Below are positions 15,276 to 23,614 of a DNA stretch of 64,000 bases, piece after piece. The DNA lies in NCBI GenBank assembly GCA_937958185.1, contig CALFFN010000037.1:1-64000 (forward strand), written 5' to 3'. The position numbers were made by a program, and so were the translations under genes. The DNA is from an uncultured Neglectibacter sp. GTDB lineage: Bacteria; Bacillota; Clostridia; Oscillospirales; Acutalibacteraceae. The notes under the pieces are model-generated. The model was not told the DNA's origin. It searched no databases and worked only from the letters and a program-made list of their open reading frames with translations. The first letter of the stretch is position 1. Every line of letters starts with the position of its first letter.

Positions 15276-16627
15276 CTTTCCCAGCTCCCCTGCTCGTAGG
15301 GGTTCTGCCAGCCGCCCGCCGGGGCTTCCCTGCCCAGCAGCGCGCAGAGCATGGCTTCCCCGGAATTGCCGAATTTCCGTACGGGGACTTGCAAGACCTC
15401 GCCCAGCTCTGTCAGGGTCATATCGTCCAGAAAAATATCCTCGTCCGCCCGGAGCATATTGGAAACGATGAGCACCTCGTCCCCCAATTCCCTGCCCTTC
15501 AGGGTCTTCCCGATGTCCTGCCCGGTGAGCAGCCCGGTCACGTTGACCGTGCCGCCGAAAAAATTGTTGTGGACGGGCACAAGGTTCACAGTTAAATTAT
15601 GGCATTTTTGCCGCAATCCGTCAAGCATGGAATTGAGGAACCCATAGCCACATTCCCCGGTGGGGACGGTGACGGTCCGGGGCGTTTCGGGAAGCGGCTC
15701 TTCCTCCATTGCCCAGAGAAATTCGTCCTCTAAATTACGGAGCATTCCCACGCCGTTTTCGATTTGGGGGAAATCCTCGTAAAATTCCAGGGGCGGCAAG
15801 GGGCGCTCCGCCAAGAGGTACAGCTCGTCAGAGCCATACACCGTCCGGCTGCCCCGCTCCCGCAGAAATTTTTCCCCGTACCGCTCCAGGATATCCTGCA
15901 CCTCTCCGGCGCTTTCTTTCGTATAGGCGGTCAGCGGGTACAGCCCCTCCCGGTAGCGGGTCAAGCCCACCGGGACACAGGCGACGCTGCAAAGGCTTTC
16001 GCCCAGACCGTACAGCTTTTCCAGTGTAAATTCCAGCTCCGCGCCGTCATTGACGCCGGGGCACAGCACGATCTGGCAGTTCAGCTTCACCCCGCCCTCC
16101 GCCAGCCGGTACAGGTGGCGCAGGGAATCCCCGGCAAAGCGGTTGTTCATCATTTTGCACCGCAGCTCAGGGTCCATGGTGTGGACGGACACATTGATGG
16201 GGCTGATGTGCATTTGCAAAATGCGCTCTACTTCCCGGTCGGAAAGGTTAGTCAGGGTGATGTAATTGCCGAACAGGAAGGAAAGGCGGTCGTCATCGTC
16301 CTTGAAATACAGGGTTTCCCGCATTCCTTTCGGGAGCTGGTCGATAAAGCAGAAAATGCACTTGTTCCGGCAGGAATGCTGCTCGTCCATAAGATAGGTC
16401 TCAAATTCCAGACCGATGGAGGTGTACTGCGGCTTCGTCAGCTCCTTCACATACATCTTCCCGGCGCGGGACAGGGTCAGCTTCAGCACCCTTTCCGTTT
16501 CCAGAAAGCGGTAATCCAGCACATCGGTGATCTCCTTCTCATTGATGGACAGCAGAACGTCCCCGGGCAGGATCCCCAGCGTTTCCGCCAGGCTGCCCTT
16601 TGTCACGCCCATGATCTTTACTGACAC
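15269..16627 (-). CDS. DUF512 / PDZ-containing radical-SAM-like Fe-S protein
   Basis: A 452-residue conserved protein of Clostridia and Cyanobacteria with no established reaction. An N-terminal PDZ-like segment (about 1-60, GSLAETLGILPGD) precedes a radical-SAM-like cluster site C-x3-C-x2-C (SCRNKCIFCF near residue 90). The DUF512 region follows, with VSVHT and CPGVNDG stretches reminiscent of radical SAM barrels. GTG at 16627 is chosen as start because GGGAGGAGGAG lies 5-6 nt ahead; the frame is open to 16672. It sits between der and rpmF on the same strand. Confidence 0.8.
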   Translation of the reverse strand: MSVKIMGVTKGSLAETLGILPGDVLLSINEKEITDVLDYRFLETERVLKLTLSRAGKMYVKELTKPQYTSIGLEFETYLMDEQHSCRNKCIFCFIDQLPKGMRETLYFKDDDDRLSFLFGNYITLTNLSDREVERILQMHISPINVSVHTMDPELRCKMMNNRFAGDSLRHLYRLAEGGVKLNCQIVLCPGVNDGAELEFTLEKLYGLGESLCSVACVPVGLTRYREGLYPLTAYTKESAGEVQDILERYGEKFLRERGSRTVYGSDELYLLAERPLPPLEFYEDFPQIENGVGMLRNLEDEFLWAMEEEPLPETPRTVTVPTGECGYGFLNSMLDGLRQKCHNLTVNLVPVHNNFFGGTVNVTGLLTGQDIGKTLKGRELGDEVLIVSNMLRADEDIFLDDMTLTELGEVLQVPVRKFGNSGEAMLCALLGREAPAGGWQNPYEQGSWESR

Positions 16628-16702
16628 AAATGCTCCTCCTCCCATTCGGGGGTAAAAGAAAAGGGAACGCAAAAGCGCTCCCCTTCATTGATTTCAGAAT
16701 AA

Positions 16703-16885
16703 TTACGCTTCCTTCTTGATGACCTGTCTGCCATTGTAATAGCCGCAGCTTCCACAGACACGGTGAGGTGTTTTGTACTCTCCGCACTGGGGGCACTTCA
16801 TCAGAGCGGGAGCCTGAAGCTTCCACACATTAGAACGTCTCTTATTCTGTCTGGCGCTGGACACTTTACCCTTAGGTACTGCCAT
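16703..16885 (-). CDS. rpmF: 50S ribosomal protein L32
   Basis: A 60-residue ribosomal protein starting MAVPKGKVSSARQNKRRS, with a four-Cys zinc ribbon (CPQC and CGSC). This is the zinc-binding form of L32. It follows yceD in the usual yceD-rpmF operon, and AAGGAGGTG lies ahead of the start. Confidence 0.97.
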   Translation of the reverse strand: MAVPKGKVSSARQNKRRSNVWKLQAPALMKCPQCGEYKTPHRVCGSCGYYNGRQVIKKEA

Positions 16886-16970
16886 ATTAGCACCTCCTTA
16901 AATTTTTTCTGAAATTTGTAGACCCGTAAAAATCACACGACTGATACGGTGTTTGCCAGGTATAAAGCTT

Positions 16971-17459
16971 TTACAGCAGGCTTTTCAGAATTTCCAGCCG
17001 GGGGTCGATCTCTTTGGTCTCGCAGCCGCAATCGCCTTCATTCAGGTTTTTGCCGCATTTGGGGCACAGCCCCTTGCAATCCGGAGAACACAGGTATTTA
17101 CTGGGCATGTCCAGCAGAATATCCTCCCGCAGCAATTCGTCCAAATCCAGCCGTTCGTCAGACACCACTACATAGGTGTCGTCGTCCTGCTCCTCATGGA
17201 GCTCGGACACAAGCACATGAGAAAAGTCTTTGACCCAGTCCCGCCGGGTGGTTTCGCCGCAGCGGTCACAGGGCATCACCGTGGTGTAGTCCAAATGGGC
17301 GTCAAGAAGCACAGAATCCGCAAAACCCCTGAGCTGAACCGTTGCCCTCACAGGCGCACAAAACGGCTTGACACCGCCCAATTCCAACCCGGACAAGTCC
17401 AATTCAACCGTTATGGTATCGCATTCTCCCTGAAAAAACCGCTTCAAATCGACTATCAT
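16971..17459 (-). CDS. YceD/DUF177 family protein
   Basis: A 162-residue protein of the DUF177 (YceD) family, linked in other organisms to 23S rRNA accumulation and almost always encoded just before rpmF, as here. The C-terminus holds a Cys-rich motif (CSPDCKGLCPKCGKN, later CGC) that probably binds zinc; the central part has a CDRCGE pair. The ATG at 17459 follows GAGGTGGCT and is 17 nt from the predicted transcription start. Confidence 0.9.
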   Translation of the reverse strand: MIVDLKRFFQGECDTITVELDLSGLELGGVKPFCAPVRATVQLRGFADSVLLDAHLDYTTVMPCDRCGETTRRDWVKDFSHVLVSELHEEQDDDTYVVVSDERLDLDELLREDILLDMPSKYLCSPDCKGLCPKCGKNLNEGDCGCETKEIDPRLEILKSLL

Positions 17460-17483
17460 AGCCACCTCATGCCGTACTGATAC

Positions 17484-17512
17484 ATTATACGGAACAAATT
17501 CGGCTTTGTCAA
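17484..17512 (-). promoter_or_regulatory. yceD-rpmF promoter
   Basis: Consensus TTGACA (17507-17512), 17-bp spacer, TATAAT (17484-17489). Confidence 0.85.
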
Positions 17513-17589
17513 GCACTTTTCTGCGGAATTTCCCGCTCCGCCCCATCGGGGAAGGAGCTTTCCGCCCCCTGACCGTAAACCGGCTGCCA

Positions 17590-17647
17590 GGGCGGCTTTC
17601 AGGTCAACCGCCCTTTACAACGGGAAAAGGCGACCCGAAAGCCGCCC
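17590..17647. repeat. Long inverted repeat downstream of the P-loop gene
   Basis: GGGCGGCTTTCAGGTC pairs with GACCCGAAAGCCGCCC around a loop that itself holds a GGTTGACC-like pair. There is no clear T-run, so it may act as a transcript-end stabiliser rather than a simple terminator. Confidence 0.5.
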
Positions 17648-17688
17648 TTCCCCAAAAAAGGAATGATGAATTATGAAAGCCGGTAAAC

Positions 17689-18102
17689 TCACTTCAAAAT
17701 GTACTGAGCCGCCATAGCGGGAATTTCCTCGTCCGCGGCGGAGATGGACAGGCAGAAATTGGTGTCCGCCGCCTTGCTCAGCTTTTCCAGCTCAGGAATG
17801 ATGGTTTCCAGAGCTTCCGCCCCGGTGCCGGTGATCTTCAGGGTGGAATCCACAAAGATGTCGGTGACGTCATAGTTGCCCGCGCAAATGCCGCTCAAAA
17901 AGCCGCACAGCGCGTCGGCGCCCTTAATATCGTAGGCATCGGAATCGATCAGGCGCACAGCATGGGAAATATCATAGGTCAGCTTTTGACCCTTCTCGAT
18001 GACCACCACGTTGCCCTGGGATTTTTCCAGCGCGGCATTGGCGTGTTCGATCAGCTTCTTGGTCTTGCCGGAGCCTTTTTTTCCTGTCAAAAGTGTAATC
18101 AT
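17689..18102 (-). CDS. Small P-loop ATPase of unknown function
   Basis: A 137-residue protein with a Walker A motif GKKGSGKT at 7-14 and a hydrophobic beta strand ending IFVDS that could serve as Walker B. The whole is little larger than a nucleotide-binding core. I do not recognise a specific function; small P-loop proteins like this occur in Clostridia. The start follows AAAGGAG. It stands alone, 115 bp downstream of pgi on the same strand. Confidence 0.7.
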   Translation of the reverse strand: MITLLTGKKGSGKTKKLIEHANAALEKSQGNVVVIEKGQKLTYDISHAVRLIDSDAYDIKGADALCGFLSGICAGNYDVTDIFVDSTLKITGTGAEALETIIPELEKLSKAADTNFCLSISAADEEIPAMAAQYILK

Positions 18103-18217
18103 GGTAAGCTCTCCTTTATTTTTTATTCCGTCTCATTGGACGGGAAACCGCCCAAAGGAGCGGGGATTTCCGTGCGTTTCGCCGCGTAACGGCGTTTTTC
18201 TGTAAAGCTTAACCGCT

Positions 18218-19558
18218 TTACTTTATTAGTCTGGCTTCCAGCTGGACCCTGGCTTCCTCATAGCCGGGCTTGCCAAGCAGGGCAAACATGTTTTTCTTGT
18301 AGCTCTCCACACCGGGCTGGTCAAAGGGGTTTGCCCCCAGCAGATAGCCGGAAATGGCGCAGGCTTTTTCAAAGAAATAGATGATCTGCCCCAGCGTGTC
18401 CTCGCTGAAATCCGGGGCATGGAGCACCACATTGGGCACGCCGCCGTCATTGTGCGCCAGCACCGTACCCTGGAACGCCTTTTCGTTGACAAACGCCATG
18501 GTGCGCCCTTCCAGATAATTCAGCCCGTCCACATTTTCCGGGTCATTGCCCAGGGTGATCTCATACTTGGGCTGATCGATGAGCACCACGGTCTCGAACA
18601 GGTTGCGCCTGCCGTCCTGCAAATACTGACCCATGGAATGCAGGTCGGTGGAGAATACCACGGAAGCCGGGAACAGCCCCTTGTTGTCCTTGCCCTCGCT
18701 CTCGCCGAAAAGCTGCTTCCACCACTCGTTCATCATGGTGTAGCGGGGCTCATAGCTGACCAGAACCTCGGTGGATTTTCCCTTGCGGTACAAAATATTG
18801 CGGATCGCCGCGTACTTGTAGCAGTCATTTTTCTCCAGAGAAGGCTCGCTGTAAAGCTTTGCAGCTTTCGCCGCGCCTGCCATCAGCGCGTCGATATCCG
18901 CGCCGGAAACCGCAATGGGCAGCAGACCCACGGCAGTCAGCACAGAATAGCGCCCGCCCACATCGTCCGGCACAACGAAGGTCTCATAGCCTTCTTTGTC
19001 GGCAAGCTGCTTCAGGGTGCCCTTCTGGCGGTCGGTGGTGCAGTAAATGCGCTCTCTGGCGCCTTCCTTGCCATACTTTTTCTCCAACAGCTCCCGGAAC
19101 ACCCGGAACGCGATCGCCGGCTCGGTGGTGGTGCCGGATTTGGAGATCATATTGATGGAAACGTCTTTCCCCTCGCAGATAGAGACAAGCTCGGCAAGGG
19201 CGGTGGAGCTGATACTGTTCCCCGTGTAATAAATATTGGGGGTATCCTTTTTCAAATCGTTGTACTTATCGGATCTCAAAAACTCAATGGCAGCCCGGGC
19301 GCCCAGATAGGAGCCGCCGATCCCGATGACGATAAACACATCGGAATTTTGCTGGATACGCTTCGCCGCGGCTTTGATACGCGCATACTCTTCCTTGTCG
19401 TACGCGGTGGGCAGCTCGACCCACCCGGTAAAATCCCCTCCGGGTCCTTTTCCCGACGCCAGTGTGTCGTGGGCAGCTTTGACCTGGGGCGCGATGCACT
19501 CATACTCGTGGCTGGAAATAAAGTCCTTCAAATAACCGTCATTCAACTGTAAGGGCAT
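18218..19558 (-). CDS. pgi: Glucose-6-phosphate isomerase
   Basis: Interconverts glucose-6-phosphate and fructose-6-phosphate in glycolysis. The 446-residue length matches the short Firmicutes form. SIS-type motifs are visible: VIGIGGSYLGARAA near residue 80, SKSGTTTEPA near 140, and the C-terminal QPGVESYKKN signature. The start follows AAAAAGGAG, and the promoter lies about 50 nt upstream. Confidence 0.97.
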   Translation of the reverse strand: MPLQLNDGYLKDFISSHEYECIAPQVKAAHDTLASGKGPGGDFTGWVELPTAYDKEEYARIKAAAKRIQQNSDVFIVIGIGGSYLGARAAIEFLRSDKYNDLKKDTPNIYYTGNSISSTALAELVSICEGKDVSINMISKSGTTTEPAIAFRVFRELLEKKYGKEGARERIYCTTDRQKGTLKQLADKEGYETFVVPDDVGGRYSVLTAVGLLPIAVSGADIDALMAGAAKAAKLYSEPSLEKNDCYKYAAIRNILYRKGKSTEVLVSYEPRYTMMNEWWKQLFGESEGKDNKGLFPASVVFSTDLHSMGQYLQDGRRNLFETVVLIDQPKYEITLGNDPENVDGLNYLEGRTMAFVNEKAFQGTVLAHNDGGVPNVVLHAPDFSEDTLGQIIYFFEKACAISGYLLGANPFDQPGVESYKKNMFALLGKPGYEEARVQLEARLIK

Positions 19559-19600
19559 TCTAAAAGCACTCCTTTTTCTTCCGGCTCATTCTTTGTTTTT

Positions 19601-19629
19601 ATTCTACTATAAGTCCCGTCAATTTGCAA
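19601..19629 (-). promoter_or_regulatory. pgi promoter
   Basis: Minus strand TTGCAA (19624-19629), 17-bp spacer, TAGAAT (19601-19606). Confidence 0.5.
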
Positions 19630-19696
19630 GACGGCATTTCCAAAAATTATTCTTCCCTTTCCCGTCCTGCTCCGCGCAGGGAAATTTTTTCCAAAA

Positions 19697-19732
19697 CAGG
19701 TGAGTGTTTTCCCCCGCTCCGTTGTATAAAGA
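19697..19732 (+). promoter_or_regulatory. Duplicated leader/promoter block of the four-paralogue cluster, copy 1
   Basis: 36 bp matching 21143-21178 with two mismatches, ending TTGTATAAAGA about 20 nt before the first paralogue. Such conservation in non-coding DNA suggests a promoter; the -10 could be TATAAA. Confidence 0.5.
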
Positions 19733-19750
19733 GCAAAGGAGGGAAAAAAG

Positions 19751-20218
19751 ATGAAAGAAAAAATCTGCGGCAGGCGCTTGACTTTTGTAATGTGTGCTGC
19801 TGCGGCGGCAGTTTTTCTTGCCGCAATTATTTTTCTGACGTTTTGCCAGCCTTCCGGCAATTTTTCCGAGCAGCCACTGGAACCGGGGCAGTTGTTCCGC
19901 TTTCGCCGGGAAGCGGTGGAGAGCCTGACCCTGTGCCATGCGGAAAACAGCCACAATACCAGCCGGGAGATATGTGACCGGGAGAAACTGGAGCAGGCAC
20001 TGAACTGTTTGGAAAGCTTCCGCTGCGATACCGCTGTCACCTATGAGCCTTTGAGCGGTGAGAATAGCAATTACAGCTTTCTTCTGCAAACCTCCTCCAG
20101 CGGTGACCGTCCCGCTGCCTCTCCCCCGTTTTTCTTTGACGAAAGCAGCATCTATTGGGGAAATATCAGATATTCGGGAAAGGAAGGCTCCCTGAAGCCG
20201 TTGACGGAGCTGTTTTAG
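19751..20218 (+). CDS. Small membrane-anchored protein, paralogue 1 of 4
   Basis: 155 residues: a short basic N-terminus, one hydrophobic helix (about 12-34), then a soluble domain probably outside the cell. The domain starts GQLFRFRREAVESLTL, which lines up with the GEL/GQL-x-R/C-L-x segment at the same place in the three following genes. Like them it then has a helix with a spaced ESF/DYR/DFR/SFR motif and ends with a W-x-N-I-R-Y-S-G-K-E-G strand. The start follows AAAGGAGGG. Function not recognised. Confidence 0.7.
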   Translation: MKEKICGRRLTFVMCAAAAAVFLAAIIFLTFCQPSGNFSEQPLEPGQLFRFRREAVESLTLCHAENSHNTSREICDREKLEQALNCLESFRCDTAVTYEPLSGENSNYSFLLQTSSSGDRPAASPPFFFDESSIYWGNIRYSGKEGSLKPLTELF

Positions 20219-20240
20219 CACGGCGGAAAAGAGGAAACAG

Positions 20241-20681
20241 ATGAAAGCTGCAAAAAATCAGAAAAATGTCCTGCGTTATCTCGCGTTCACCATTGCTTTC
20301 CTTTTGGCTGGCTTACTGTTGGTGTTTGGCGGCAAGCGCTTTTGGGCGCAGTCACACATGGAGGCTGGGCAGTTGTTTTGTCTTTCGGAGCGGGAGGTGC
20401 GCTCCATTTCCCTGACGGACCGTCGAACGGGAGAAAGAACGGCCTTTCACGACCCGGATACCGTGGCGTTTGTGGTGCAGACCTTGAACGATTACCGTTA
20501 TTCCTACGTGTTCCGCTTTGACCGGGAGCGCGCTGACCCCAACGGCGGGTTTGCGCTTTGCATTCACAGAGCAGGAAGGTCGGACAGCTATCTGTTTGCC
20601 GGGGACGGATTTTTGGTTAATGACCTCTGGTACGGCGGCGATACCACTGCCCTGTCCAACCTTGCTGGGCTGTTGGAATAG
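20241..20681 (+). CDS. Small membrane-anchored protein, paralogue 2 of 4
   Basis: 146 residues with a hydrophobic helix at about 13-33 and an external domain beginning GQLFCLSEREVRSISLTD. It resembles paralogue 1 in that segment and shares the FVVQTLNDYRY helix with the later FRY motifs. The start follows GAGGAAACAG, 22 bp after paralogue 1. The domain ends with a Trp-Tyr-Gly-Gly stretch before a short helix, the same ending as in its sisters. No function recognised. Confidence 0.7.
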   Translation: MKAAKNQKNVLRYLAFTIAFLLAGLLLVFGGKRFWAQSHMEAGQLFCLSEREVRSISLTDRRTGERTAFHDPDTVAFVVQTLNDYRYSYVFRFDRERADPNGGFALCIHRAGRSDSYLFAGDGFLVNDLWYGGDTTALSNLAGLLE

Positions 20682-20690
20682 GAGTAGAGC

Positions 20691-21122
20691 ATGGGAAACA
20701 GAAGCATAAAAAAGCGGAAAAAAGATATGCGCTATCTAAAAAGAGCATTCCTTGCCGCCCTTTGCGTTTTCGCGGTTTTCTTTGTGTACCAGCGCTTTTT
20801 TGCGTTGGAAAAAGGAGAGCTGCGATATCTCAGAAACATTCAAAAGGAAGATATTGTACGCATTGTAATCGAAGAAAAAGATGTTATGCGAATGCTGTAT
20901 TTCAGGGAGCCCCAGGACATAGAAGAAATCATCGACAGGCTGTATGATTTCCGTTATGTATCTGCTTATGCTATGGGCAGACATTGTTATATGGAACTTA
21001 TATATGCCGATGGCAAAAAGAAATACATAGCTTTTGACGAAAATGGAGTATGGTCCGGCGGGAACTATTTCATGGGGAAAGCCGGGTATTTCAAAGACCT
21101 TGTGCCCTCCCTGCAAGAATAA
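20691..21122 (+). CDS. Small membrane-anchored protein, paralogue 3 of 4
   Basis: 143 residues: a very basic N-terminus (KKRKKD), a hydrophobic helix at about 17-35, and a domain EKGELRYLRNIQKEDIVRI. It then carries EEIIDRLYDFRYVSA and YFMGKAGYFKDL, clearly parallel to paralogue 4. It begins 9 bp after paralogue 2 behind GGAG. Probably an extracytoplasmic protein held by its N-terminal helix. Function unknown. Confidence 0.7.
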   Translation: MGNRSIKKRKKDMRYLKRAFLAALCVFAVFFVYQRFFALEKGELRYLRNIQKEDIVRIVIEEKDVMRMLYFREPQDIEEIIDRLYDFRYVSAYAMGRHCYMELIYADGKKKYIAFDENGVWSGGNYFMGKAGYFKDLVPSLQE

Positions 21123-21142
21123 ACAGGAGACTTTCTCCCCGC

Positions 21143-21178
21143 AGGTGAGTGTTTTTCCCCGCTGCGTTGTATAAAGAA
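21143..21178 (+). promoter_or_regulatory. Duplicated leader/promoter block of the four-paralogue cluster, copy 2
   Basis: Matches 19697-19732 in 34 of 36 positions. It precedes paralogue 4 and implies a second transcript or a duplicated gene-plus-promoter unit. Confidence 0.5.
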
Positions 21179-21207
21179 TGAAAACGGCTGAAAAAGGAGG
21201 GAACAGC

Positions 21208-21678
21208 ATGAGAGAGGTCGGCTGGGGAAAATGTAAAACCTATTTGAAACGGAGCCTGATCGCAGTGCTTGCCGCCGCTCTATGCGCGCTGGCAATCCAT
21301 GCCGCATATCAGCAGATTTTCCAGCCGGAAAAGGGAGAGCTGCTGCGTTTCCGCACCTTGGATACAGAAGACCTCACATATATCGATGTTGTCAGTGACT
21401 CTTCTATCGTGTCAGACCCGGAAGCCATGGAAGAAATCTGCTCGCGGATACGCTCGTTCCGATATAAAGCTTCCGCCGGTACTTACCCGGCGGGAAAGGA
21501 ACTGCACCTGCAATTTGAGTATGCCGACTTTCGGAACAGAAAATATAGCAAAGAAGTTTGGATCAGCGAGGATATGAGCGCCACTTGTGTAGATGGCACC
21601 TGGTATATCGGAGAACCTGGCTATTTCCGCAGGGTGCTTGAACTGATAAAGGAACATCTCAGACCGACGCCGGAATAA
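21208..21678 (+). CDS. Small membrane-anchored protein, paralogue 4 of 4
   Basis: 156 residues with a hydrophobic helix at about 14-34, then QPEKGELLRFRTLDTEDLTYI, matching paralogue 3 (EKGELRYLRN..EDI). It has EEICSRIRSFRYKASA and a C-terminal WYIGEPGYFRRVLEL that mirrors paralogue 3's MGKAGYFKDL. The ATG follows AAAGGAGGG. It ends the cluster at a strong terminator. Divergence between the copies is high while the architecture is kept. Confidence 0.7.
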   Translation: MREVGWGKCKTYLKRSLIAVLAAALCALAIHAAYQQIFQPEKGELLRFRTLDTEDLTYIDVVSDSSIVSDPEAMEEICSRIRSFRYKASAGTYPAGKELHLQFEYADFRNRKYSKEVWISEDMSATCVDGTWYIGEPGYFRRVLELIKEHLRPTPE

Positions 21679-21740
21679 AGGTAAAGAAATTGGTACCGAA
21701 AACGCAGCTCCAAAGTCCTGTCCCCCCTGAACAGATTGCA

Positions 21741-21790
21741 AAGACCGCCTCCGCCGCAGACAATGCGGCAGGGCGGTCTTTTCTTTTTTG
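21741..21790 (+). terminator. Terminator of the four-paralogue cluster
   Basis: AAGACCGCC pairs with GGCGGTCTT, with an inner CCGCAGACAATGCGG hairpin and a T-rich tail. Confidence 0.8.
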
Positions 21791-21797
21791 TTCGTGT

Positions 21798-22358
21798 TCA
21801 GGCGTTATAATCCGCGCCCAGCTGCACCGCCTTGCGGTTAAAATCCAGCATTTCCGCCTTGCGGGCAGGAACGCATTTCTGAATGGCTTTGTCCAGCGTT
21901 TCCTCTGTGCAGAAGCCGTAGTCGCCGCCGGCGCAGCAGACGCTGCGGAACAGCTTGCCTGTCAAAATCATATTGGCAAGCCCTTTCAGGCTCTGCTCCT
22001 CCGCCATGGCGGAAGCGGGAATATAGTGGACCGTCACATCGGTGCGTTCCACCTTTTTTTCGATCAGGGAGCTGTCCAAGATCACCGTGCCGCCGGGCTC
22101 TACCGTGTCAATAAATTTGTCCAGCGAGGGCAGGTTCATCGCCACCAGCACATTGGGGTTCGTCACCAGCGGGGAGCCGATGGGCTCGTCGGAAATGCAC
22201 ACGCTGCAATTTGCCGTACCGCCGCGCATTTCAGGTCCGTAGGAGGGAAGCCAGGAAATCTCCCTGTTTTCGAGAAGCCCGGCATAGGCTGCCACCTTGC
22301 CGGCAAACAGCACGCCCTGCCCGCCGAACCCGGCAAAGATCATATTCAGGTTTTTCAT
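21798..22358 (-). CDS. 2-oxoacid:ferredoxin oxidoreductase, gamma subunit
   Basis: The gamma subunit (KorC/VorC/PorC-type) of a ferredoxin-dependent 2-oxoacid oxidoreductase that converts a 2-oxoacid and CoA to acyl-CoA and CO2. The 186-residue protein has the family start AGFGGQGVLFAGK and SYGPEMRGGTANC. It is last in an operon with ferredoxin, alpha and beta subunits. Whether the substrate is 2-oxoglutarate or a branched-chain 2-oxoacid cannot be read from sequence alone. Confidence 0.9.
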   Translation of the reverse strand: MKNLNMIFAGFGGQGVLFAGKVAAYAGLLENREISWLPSYGPEMRGGTANCSVCISDEPIGSPLVTNPNVLVAMNLPSLDKFIDTVEPGGTVILDSSLIEKKVERTDVTVHYIPASAMAEEQSLKGLANMILTGKLFRSVCCAGGDYGFCTEETLDKAIQKCVPARKAEMLDFNRKAVQLGADYNA

Positions 22359-22382
22359 GTTGCAATCACTTTCCTTTCTTTG

Positions 22383-22793
22383 TCATTTCAAATGTGCCAT
22401 TGTCAGAAAGATGTCAACAATCATCAATATCAAAACAATAAAAAAGGTAATAGCGGTAAAACGGTCCGCAAGCTTTTTTCGCTTTTCGATCTCCCATTTC
22501 GGAAAAGTGGAAAGCCAGAAAAGGAACAGAGCATTTGAGAATAGAAAGCCGAGACCCGCCAGCTCTGCTATGCTGTGAGAAGACCATCTTTGAAGCCGGG
22601 AGGAGAAAAAGATGTCAAGGGCTGCTATTCCCGCAAAAAAGACGAGCAAAGCCAAAATCCTCTGCCATACAGCCCAGCAGATCATTTTTTCCAAAAGCCA
22701 GCCGGCAGCTTTCTGCACGTCCTGCAAAGAAAATCCGTTTTTCCGCCAGGATTTCTCTGTGTTTTCCCAGCGGCTTTCTCCCAATCTTCGCAT
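22383..22793 (-). CDS. Small three-helix membrane protein inside the oxidoreductase operon
   Basis: 136 residues with three hydrophobic segments (about 42-63, 78-97, 111-132) and a charged N-terminal helix. AGGAGAG precedes its ATG, and it lies 25 bp after the beta and 25 bp before the gamma subunit gene, so it is surely co-transcribed. Such complexes are soluble and normally lack a membrane subunit. I do not recognise the family. It could be a membrane tether or an unrelated inserted gene. Confidence 0.7.
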   Translation of the reverse strand: MRRLGESRWENTEKSWRKNGFSLQDVQKAAGWLLEKMICWAVWQRILALLVFFAGIAALDIFFSSRLQRWSSHSIAELAGLGFLFSNALFLFWLSTFPKWEIEKRKKLADRFTAITFFIVLILMIVDIFLTMAHLK

Positions 22794-22818
22794 AGCTCTC
22801 TCCTATATCAGGCAAAGC

Positions 22819-23574
22819 TCACTTTACTTTAACGCCTTCCTCAACGTCCTTATACACGCCCAAAGGATAGTAGGGAACCATGTTCTCGTTCAGCCAGTTG
22901 ACCGCCTCCACGGGGGACAGTCCCCAGTTGGTGGGGCAGGTGGACAGCACCTCCACGATGGAGTAGCCCTTGCCGTCCAGCTGGTTCTGGAACGCCTTCT
23001 TGATGGCCTTCCGGGCAATGTTCACGTTCTTCACGTCGCTGACCGTCACCCGCTGGGCAAACGCCACACCGTCCAGGGTGGACAGCAGCTCGCAGACCTT
23101 CACGGGATATCCGGCGGTGTTGGTGTCTCTGCCATAGGGCGTGGTCTGGGTGATCTGCCCGGGCAGGGACGTGGGCGCCATCTGTCCGCCCGTCATGCCG
23201 TAAATGGCGTTGTTGATGAAGATAACAGTGATATTTTCCCCGCGGGTCGCCGCGTGAACGGTTTCCGCCGTGCCGATAGCGGCAAGGTCGCCGTCGCCCT
23301 GATAGGTGAACACCACATTGCCGGGCTTTGCCCGCTTGATGCCGGTGGCGACTGCCTGTGCCCTGCCATGGGGGGCTTCCACCATATCGCAGGCGAAATA
23401 GTCATAGCTCATCACGGAGCAGCCCACGGAAGCAACGCCCACCGTTCTGCCCTCTACTCCCAACTCGTCCAGCGCCTGAGCCACCAGCCGGTGAACGATA
23501 CCGTGGGTGCAGCCGGGGCAGTAATGCAGCGGCGCGTCCGTCAATGCGTGGGGCTTTTGAAATACGATAGCCAT
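22819..23574 (-). CDS. 2-oxoacid:ferredoxin oxidoreductase, beta subunit (thiamine-diphosphate binding)
   Basis: 251-residue beta subunit carrying the thiamine diphosphate site: YCPGCTHGIVHR near the N-terminus, the GDGDLAAIG motif and NNAIYGMTGGQMAPTS near residue 125. Works with the alpha, gamma and ferredoxin subunits encoded around it. Normal length for the four-subunit KorB/VorA class. The start follows AAAGGAAAGGAAGG. Confidence 0.93.
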   Translation of the reverse strand: MAIVFQKPHALTDAPLHYCPGCTHGIVHRLVAQALDELGVEGRTVGVASVGCSVMSYDYFACDMVEAPHGRAQAVATGIKRAKPGNVVFTYQGDGDLAAIGTAETVHAATRGENITVIFINNAIYGMTGGQMAPTSLPGQITQTTPYGRDTNTAGYPVKVCELLSTLDGVAFAQRVTVSDVKNVNIARKAIKKAFQNQLDGKGYSIVEVLSTCPTNWGLSPVEAVNWLNENMVPYYPLGVYKDVEEGVKVK

Positions 23575-23614
23575 ATGAAAAAGCCTTCCTTTCCTTTGCT
23601 GTTTGTCGCCCGCC

